Shown here piece after piece: positions 59,402-64,000 of a DNA stretch of 64,000 nt; position 1 is the first letter of the stretch, and each line of letters starts with the position of its first letter. The DNA is from Sinobaca qinghaiensis. GTDB taxonomy: Bacteria; Bacillota; Bacilli; Bacillales; Marinococcaceae. Made by a program: the position numbers and the translations under genes. A model generated the notes under the pieces. That model saw only the letters and a list, made by a program, of their open reading frames with translations, searched no databases and had not been told where the DNA came from. The stretch spans positions 368,839-432,838 of the forward strand of contig NZ_RAPK01000006.1 in the NCBI RefSeq assembly GCF_003610495.1. Reading direction: 5' to 3'.

Positions 59402-60064
59402 CTACAAATTAATATTTTGAATCAGGTCGATCTTGTTTCGTTCAATATGGTATTCCACCATTTTTTTCAAAAGGGTGGCTTCGCCGGAACGGGCGGCGGC
59501 TAAAATCTGGCGGTGCTCCATTTTGGCTTTGTCGGTGTAGCGGGTCAAAATCATCGGGCTCTTAATCGCGAGGTAGTGATTGCGGAGAATTTCCGTATTG
59601 TGAAGCACCCGCTTCCACGGACATTTCTCCATGAGCTTCTTGTGAAACAGCTGATTGAGGGAGGAATAATGGTCAAAGGTTTCTCCTGTCAAAGGCATCG
59701 TTTCCATTTCGGTGAGAATCGCATCCATCTCTTCAAAATCGCTCTCCTCCAGATAAGGCAGAGCCTTTTCCACCGCGATGCTCTCATTCATCGAGCGGAG
59801 GGTGTAGATCTCCTCAATATCATTGATAGAAATCGGATACACAATCGCGCCGCGCCGGGGCTCGTTTTTGACGAGGCCTTCAAACTCCAGGCGCTTCAGC
59901 GCTTCCCGGATCGGCATCCGGCTCACCTGCAGGCGCTTGGCCCAGTCCTCCTGCACGATACGGTCGCCGCGCTGGAATTCCCCGTCCAGAATGGCGGTCC
60001 GCAGCGTTTCCGTGACGAGGTCTTCGCTCGTCTGATTCGTTTTTTTCGTGTCGGTACGTTCCAT
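59402..60064 (-). CDS. GntR-family regulator with FCD domain
   Basis: 220 residues from the ATG at 60064 (MERTDTKK), with AGAAGGG 7 bases upstream; an in-frame ATG at 60091 lacks a site and lies next to an operator. The winged helix has LRTAILDGEFQRGDRIVQEDWAKRLQVSRMPIREALKRLEFEGLVKNEPRRGAIV. The FCD domain carries IEEIYTLRSMNESIAVEKAL and MEHRQILAAARSGEATLLKKMVEYHIERN. It likely represses this operon and the forward locus from 42028 through the TTGGATCCAA palindromes. Confidence 0.9.
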   Translation of the reverse strand: MERTDTKKTNQTSEDLVTETLRTAILDGEFQRGDRIVQEDWAKRLQVSRMPIREALKRLEFEGLVKNEPRRGAIVYPISINDIEEIYTLRSMNESIAVEKALPYLEESDFEEMDAILTEMETMPLTGETFDHYSSLNQLFHKKLMEKCPWKRVLHNTEILRNHYLAIKSPMILTRYTDKAKMEHRQILAAARSGEATLLKKMVEYHIERNKIDLIQNINL

Positions 60065-60097
60065 CGCTTGCCCTTCTCTCTTTAGGTACATCTTTAA

Positions 60098-60109
60098 ATG
60101 GGATCCAAT
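60098..60109. promoter_or_regulatory. Operator copy, one mismatch
   Basis: ATGGGATCCAAT differs by one base from ATTGGATCCAAT at 41753-41764. It lies just upstream of the GntR/FCD gene, where bound repressor would block its promoter. Confidence 0.6.
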
Positions 60110-60210
60110 ATATGATTGTATAGTATCATAAAATAATCCATTTAGTAAGTATAATCTTGATAAATAAAGATATTTTCTATTTTAATTTTCAGATATTTGT
60201 TATAATTTAT

Positions 60211-60230
60211 TTATATTGGATCCAATATAA
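60211..60230. promoter_or_regulatory. Operator copy, perfect 20-bp palindrome
   Basis: TTATATTGGATCCAATATAA is perfectly self-complementary and holds the TTGGATCCAA core. It is 120 bases from the start of the GntR/FCD gene and 120 bases ahead of the DUF3870 gene, so it may control both. Confidence 0.75.
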
Positions 60231-60349
60231 GGTGACCGGATCCTTTTAGAAAAAAATAAGTTGCTCTGAGTGCGTATTCGCCCTACGATAAAAAAGGAAC
60301 ACCAGGGCTGGCTTGATCAGCCTGAATAACAGCTGGGAGGATGAACGAC

Positions 60350-60679
60350 ATGAACGGAAAAAACATTATTTTTATTGCAGGCCACTCCAGGCTGCCGGAA
60401 GGGATGGCTGCGCAGAGCATGTTCCAGACGCTCACGGTGACCGCTGAAATTGACCGGCAGTATGGGGTGATTCTGCAGTGTTCCTGCACCCTTGCTACTG
60501 AACATGGCAGAGAATTTATTAACCAGCTGTTCCGGGGCTACAGCCTGAAAAACGGAATCGAAGAGCCGATCAAGGCGATTCAGTACAGCTATTCCGGCAA
60601 AGCCAAGAATGCGATCATTGCGGCATTAAAAGACTTATACACGCAGTTTAATGAGCTGCAGAAACGAGAAAGCAAATAA
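60350..60679 (+). CDS. DUF3870-domain protein
   Basis: 109 residues from the ATG at 60350, which lies 9 bases after GGGAGG; the ATG at 60341 is too near it. The sequence IIFIAGHSRLPEGMAAQSMFQTLTVTAEIDRQYGVILQCSCTLATEHGREFINQLFRGYSL followed by GKAKNAIIAALKDLYTQF is the DUF3870 pattern, a small domain often next to catabolic operons. Its function is unknown. The 20-bp operator in front ties it to the GntR/FCD regulon. Confidence 0.85.
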   Translation: MNGKNIIFIAGHSRLPEGMAAQSMFQTLTVTAEIDRQYGVILQCSCTLATEHGREFINQLFRGYSLKNGIEEPIKAIQYSYSGKAKNAIIAALKDLYTQFNELQKRESK

Positions 60680-60696
60680 GTTGCAGCCGTACCGGG

Positions 60697-60725
60697 TTGA
60701 CAGAAAAGGAAATACCCGCTATATT
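60697..60725 (+). promoter_or_regulatory. Promoter of csiD
   Basis: TTGACA at 60697-60702 and TATATT at 60720-60725 are 17 bases apart. Transcription from here would give a leader of about 215 bases before csiD. Confidence 0.75.
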
Positions 60726-60731
60726 ATTGGT

Positions 60732-60900
60732 AACGCTTACCTTGCTTAGGAGCAATCCTTACCAAATCGTAAGTGCATGATAAAAACCAATAAAAGCTGT
60801 TTAATAAGGCGTGGACTCCTCCTTTAAGGGAAGAGCCGGTCCGCCTGTTAGAGCCAGCCGTTCACATGAGCTTTTTTACGTGTGCACCGGCTGGCTTTTT
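60732..60900 (+). ncRNA. Structured leader ending in a terminator (attenuator or unknown riboswitch) ahead of csiD
   Basis: The leader can form TTGCT/AGCAA, CTTAC/GTAAG and GGAC/GTCC stems, then a strong intrinsic terminator (AGCCAGCCG at 60852-60860 with CGGCTGGCT at 60888-60896, then T's). No known riboswitch consensus (SAM, lysine, TPP, glycine, T-box) could be matched by eye. A terminator placed between promoter and gene points to attenuation. Confidence 0.5.
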
Positions 60901-60945
60901 GTATGCGCTGGAACTGCATCACCCAATTTAAAGGAGGAATATATG

Positions 60946-61878
60946 ATGAGTATTACAGAAAAGAACGTTACGGATTTTGCCCAGGAAACGAAGCATGTAA
61001 ATATTAAGAAGCACCCGCAGAACGACCGGATGTACCACATTGATATTAAGGAAGCGGCACTCGATTCCTTTTTCGACAAGGTGAAACAGGTGGAAGTGCA
61101 GGAACTGGAATACGTTCCCTACATGCGTTTTATCGCGGCCAATGCGCTCCAGGAAGTGCTCGGGGAAGGATTCACGAAAACGGTACAGTCCATCCTCATG
61201 GACCGCAGAACGGGCGGCTTTACGATCGGGCTGAATGAAGAGCGCAAGAACACGGATGAATTTGTACTGTTTTCCACCGCGCTTACGCATTTAATCGGGG
61301 AGTGCAATTTTGATGCTATGTCGGGGAAATACTATGCCCGTTTTACCGTGAAGCATACGGATGCGAGTGACTCCTACCTGCGCCAGGCCTACCGCCTGTT
61401 TACGATGCACACGGACGGTACGTTTGTGGGTGACCAGACCGACTGGCTGCTGATGATGAAGATGCATGAAGAAAATGCTGTCGGCGGCGAGTCCCGTCTG
61501 CTTCACCTGGACGACTGGGCCGAGCTCGATCATTATGCCAACCACCCATTCGCGCAGAAGGAAATTCTGTATAAGTCACCGGCCAGTAAGAACGTGAGTG
61601 AAGAAATTAACCGCAAGACGTTCTTCCTGCACAACGGCGAGCCGTGCATCTGCTTTATTGACCAGTTTGCCAACCCGGCCTCGATTGCGGAAGCCAAGTA
61701 TCTCCGCGATATGTCCGCATCGCTCGAAGCAGATAAAAGCGTGACCGAGCTGAACCTGCCGGTCGGCCACCTCGTGATGGTCAACAACCTGTTCTGGCTG
61801 CATGGACGTGCCGCGTTCGAAGAAAACAAAGACCTCGACCGTGAGCTTCTCCGCCAGAGAGGAAGATTTCAGGAATAA
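60946..61878 (+). CDS. csiD: Glutarate 2-hydroxylase CsiD (GlaH)
   Basis: 310 residues from the ATG pair at 60943/60946 behind AAAGGAGG. It is a CsiD-family Fe(II)/2-oxoglutarate oxygenase: HTDGTFVGDQTDWLLMMKMHEENAVGGESRLLHLDDW holds the HxD metal pair, and the distal His and Arg lie in MVNNLFWLHGRAAF. CsiD makes L-2-hydroxyglutarate from glutarate, which LhgO (37848-39092) converts to 2-oxoglutarate. In enterics the two genes are adjacent; here they are 22 kb apart. The leader with a terminator suggests control by attenuation. Confidence 0.93.
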   Translation: MSITEKNVTDFAQETKHVNIKKHPQNDRMYHIDIKEAALDSFFDKVKQVEVQELEYVPYMRFIAANALQEVLGEGFTKTVQSILMDRRTGGFTIGLNEERKNTDEFVLFSTALTHLIGECNFDAMSGKYYARFTVKHTDASDSYLRQAYRLFTMHTDGTFVGDQTDWLLMMKMHEENAVGGESRLLHLDDWAELDHYANHPFAQKEILYKSPASKNVSEEINRKTFFLHNGEPCICFIDQFANPASIAEAKYLRDMSASLEADKSVTELNLPVGHLVMVNNLFWLHGRAAFEENKDLDRELLRQRGRFQE

Positions 61879-61928
61879 CATCTCTCGGAGTCGCCGTCTG
61901 ATACTTTCTTTAAAATAATATGTCATAC

Positions 61929-61956
61929 AAAAAGCCGCCCATCTGGACGGCTTTTT
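61929..61956. terminator. Bidirectional terminator
   Basis: AAAAAGCCG (61929-61937) and CGGCTTTTT (61948-61956) pair perfectly, serving csiD and the convergent EAL gene. Confidence 0.9.
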
Positions 61957-61961
61957 GTCGT

Positions 61962-63779
61962 TTACATCCCTGCGCCAATCGGCACGTCTTTCGGGATCTG
62001 ATAATTCCGGAGAGTGCCTTTTAATGCATCGGCGGCAAGGGGGCGTGCGAAATAGTAGCCCTGGTAAATGAGACAGTTAAGCTCTTTGAGCATATGTACC
62101 TGCTCGATTGTTTCCACGCCTTCTGCCACCACGTCGAGACCGGTCTGTTCGGCCAGGTAGACGACCGTATGAACGACGTTCAGGGCGGAAGGGCTGACGG
62201 CAATATCATCAATAAAGGATTTATCAATCTTCAGCCGGTCAAGCGGCAGGGAATACAGGCGGCTCAGGGAAGAATAGCCGGTGCCGAAGTCATCAAGGGC
62301 AATCGTCACGCCAATTTCCTGCAGCTTTTCCAGCACGCCGGTGAGCCGGCTGCTTTCCTGCATGATCGATTCAGTAAGTTCGATTTCCAGGCAGGCTGCA
62401 TTCACCTGATAGCGGTGAAGAAGCAATTCCAGACGTTCGGCGAAATCGGGCCGCTCGAGCTGAATGAGCGAGACGTTCACTGCGATCTGCTGCAGCGGCG
62501 TGTCGTTTGCCTTCAGCTGATGGAACTCGCGCAGGGCTTCTTCGATTACCCACCAGCCGATTGGTACAATTGTTTCTGTCTCTTCGGCAATCGGTATAAA
62601 TTCGAGCGGCGATATCAGTCCAAGTTCCGGGTGGTTCCAGCGCAGAAGTGCTTCCGCACTCACGATGCTGCGATCCGCCAGATTTACCTGCGGCTGATAG
62701 TGCAGCTCCAGCTCCTGCTTACTTAAAGCCATTGGCAGGTCGGCTTCGAGTTGAAACATTCGTTCAATCTGGCTCATCATCGATGCATCAAAATAAGATA
62801 CCGATGTATCCTTGATTTGCTTGGCCTGCCGCTTGGCAACGTACGCATGCTGCAGAAGCATTTCTGCGTTCTTTCCATCCTGCGGGTAAAAGCAGGTGCC
62901 GATGGAAAGTGGGGCAAACAGCTGCAGGCCGTTCACTGAAAAGGGCTGCTTGAGCTTTTGGCGCAGCTGCTCCCAGATGCCGGCAAGCGCCACATCCTCA
63001 TCCGGCAGAATCAGCGCAAAAACGCAGTCGCTCCAGCGGGCAAGAAAAGCACCCTTTGGCAGGACGGTCTGCAGGCGGTCCGTCATATCAAGCAGTAGTC
63101 TCTCCGATGGCTTTCGGCCAAGTGCTTCGGCCAGACGTGGAAAAGAATCAATCGACAGAAACGAAACGGAAAAAGCGAATGTCTTGATCGCTGTCTGCTC
63201 CTCCAGATAGGCAAGAAAGGCCGTACGGTTTGGCAGGCCGGTAAGGACGTCTTTATCACCGTGCCACGTCGTTTCTACGGTAACCGGCTTGAACTCATCG
63301 AACCGAAGCGTCGCCGTATAGAAGTGGTTATGCGGCTGCAGGGTAAGCAGCAGATTAATCGATCGGCCGTCTTTATGCCGGGCTTTCAGCGGCAGAAGCA
63401 TTTCCTGCCTGCAGCGGTCCAGCGCATTCTGAATCAGGCGGCGGTCACCGGGGACTAATCTGGCGGAGGGCTGCTGGAGCATCTCTTCTTTGGAATAGCC
63501 AAGCAGCTCCTCGGAGGCCCGGTTCCATGATAGTATCGTGCCGCGGCCGTCCAGTATAAGTACCGCATCGGTTGTGCGGTCCATCGCCTGTTCGTAGAGG
63601 TCATGCAGGGAAAGCATCCACTTTTTGTGGCGCAGCTGCAGCCACTCCCTGCTGAGAAGCGCGGTTACGCCGGTCAGCAGGGCGGTTAATGCCAGAATAC
63701 ATATGAGAAACAGCCACGGCCGTGCCAATACCTCCTGAAACAGGCCGGTGCCCGTGGAATAAATCAGTTCAACTGTCAT
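61962..63779 (-). CDS. PAS-GGDEF(degenerate)-EAL membrane protein
   Basis: 605 residues from the ATG at 63779 (MTVELIYSTGTGLF), with GGGGCG upstream; the frame also has an earlier ATG at 63824 without a site. A membrane helix (about 20-42) is followed by PAS (DRTTDAVLILDGRGTILSWNR), GGDEF with DVLTGLPNRTAF but the signature GGDEF replaced by WSDCVF, and EAL with SAEALLRWNHPELGLISPLEFIPIAEETETI and DDFGTGYSSLSRLYSLPLDRLKIDKSFI. It is probably a c-di-GMP phosphodiesterase with a non-catalytic GGDEF domain. The last 220 bases of the window beyond it hold no clear gene. Confidence 0.9.
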   Translation of the reverse strand: MTVELIYSTGTGLFQEVLARPWLFLICILALTALLTGVTALLSREWLQLRHKKWMLSLHDLYEQAMDRTTDAVLILDGRGTILSWNRASEELLGYSKEEMLQQPSARLVPGDRRLIQNALDRCRQEMLLPLKARHKDGRSINLLLTLQPHNHFYTATLRFDEFKPVTVETTWHGDKDVLTGLPNRTAFLAYLEEQTAIKTFAFSVSFLSIDSFPRLAEALGRKPSERLLLDMTDRLQTVLPKGAFLARWSDCVFALILPDEDVALAGIWEQLRQKLKQPFSVNGLQLFAPLSIGTCFYPQDGKNAEMLLQHAYVAKRQAKQIKDTSVSYFDASMMSQIERMFQLEADLPMALSKQELELHYQPQVNLADRSIVSAEALLRWNHPELGLISPLEFIPIAEETETIVPIGWWVIEEALREFHQLKANDTPLQQIAVNVSLIQLERPDFAERLELLLHRYQVNAACLEIELTESIMQESSRLTGVLEKLQEIGVTIALDDFGTGYSSLSRLYSLPLDRLKIDKSFIDDIAVSPSALNVVHTVVYLAEQTGLDVVAEGVETIEQVHMLKELNCLIYQGYYFARPLAADALKGTLRNYQIPKDVPIGAGM

Positions 63780-63987
63780 ACGCTTCGCCCCATATTCTAT
63801 GTAGAAAATATAATCTTTTTCCATTATATCGTCAGAAGCGGCAGCGCGTGAACTGTTTTTGGAACATTATTCCTTTTATTATAAAAATAGAAGCCGGTCC
63901 CCCATGTTGTACTAGTTTCTTCTATTATATAGTGCTCATAAATAGAAAGCGCTCTCTTGAAAATGAAGACTCAAGGTGGTCTGGTTA

Positions 63988-64000
63988 ATGAATCCTTCTT
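63988..64000 (+). CDS. Possible start of a further gene, cut by the window edge
   Basis: ATG at 63988 has AAGGTGG 8 bases upstream, and the frame then reads Met-Asn-Pro-Ser. Too little is left to say what it encodes. Confidence 0.25.

Noticed and set aside
63825-63987. Gene in the last 160 bases
   Set aside because: Only short AT-rich frames without a ribosome site; no product recognised.

Overview
The window reads as chromosomal DNA of a low-to-moderate GC Gram-positive bacterium of the Bacillaceae, probably a salt- and alkali-adapted one. The evidence is: strong AAGGAGG-type ribosome sites, U-tract terminators, a gas vesicle operon in the gvpP-Q-B-R-N-F-G-L-S-K-J order known from Bacillus megaterium, a YtrA-type GntR/ABC operon, very acidic exported lipoproteins, an AGCS sodium/amino-acid symporter and a CPA1 Na+/H+ antiporter. 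No rRNA, tRNA, CRISPR array, insertion sequence or prophage was seen, and no gene-free stretch exceeds about 300 bases.

Layout. 1-6959: gas vesicle operon, entered inside a gvpP/GvpO-domain gene with a long poly-acidic tract, and closed by a terminator. 7097-15098: housekeeping and accessory genes (isoaspartate methyltransferase, YtrA-like regulator with an ABC exporter, aldo/keto reductase, AGCS symporter, two small orphans, MetY, a DJ-1/PfpI protein). 15142-20981: two-component system with a lipoprotein, next to a copper module (cysteine-rich four-helix protein and a CPH-type P-ATPase). 21271-24253: a DUF418 membrane protein and a gamma-glutamyltransferase lipoprotein.

24460-26995 holds the most striking signal. 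Two genes each have one in-frame UGA that must be read as an amino acid to give a sensible protein. One is a GrdB-family protein with a UxxC motif (Sec158). The other is a 130-residue protein with a Sec-Cys pair (Sec18) that becomes visible only when the minus strand is read through UGA from a well-placed start. Both UGA codons are followed by a small hairpin with GG in the apical loop, as expected for a bacterial SECIS.

27227-32012: a sigma-54 activator divergent from a YfcC-type transporter and isoaspartyl dipeptidase operon, with a clear -24/-12 promoter between them. 33116-36920: a MHYT-PAS-GGDEF-EAL protein and a Na+/H+ antiporter. 37123-41752: a FadR-type regulator with its palindromic operator, then LhgO and GlcDF-like oxidases.

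42028-60064 is a large hydroxy/sugar-acid catabolic locus: acyl-CoA dehydrogenase, TAXI-TRAP transporter, two MaoC-type hydratases, an IlvD/Edd dehydratase, a permease of unrecognised family, an Asp/Glu racemase homologue, a LarA-like isomerase, two FAH-family enzymes, an atypical SDR, a type III CoA-transferase, a DapA-family aldolase, an enolase-superfamily dehydratase, an Ldh-type dehydrogenase and a GntR/FCD regulator. A palindrome centred on TTGGATCCAA lies upstream of the first gene and on both sides of the regulator promoter, so the locus is probably one regulon. 60350-63779 adds a DUF3870 protein, CsiD (glutarate hydroxylase, the functional partner of LhgO) behind an attenuator-like leader, and a second GGDEF/EAL protein.

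Two diverged copies of a roughly 100-base structured intergenic repeat lie at 21125-21221 and 56873-56981, in opposite orientations.
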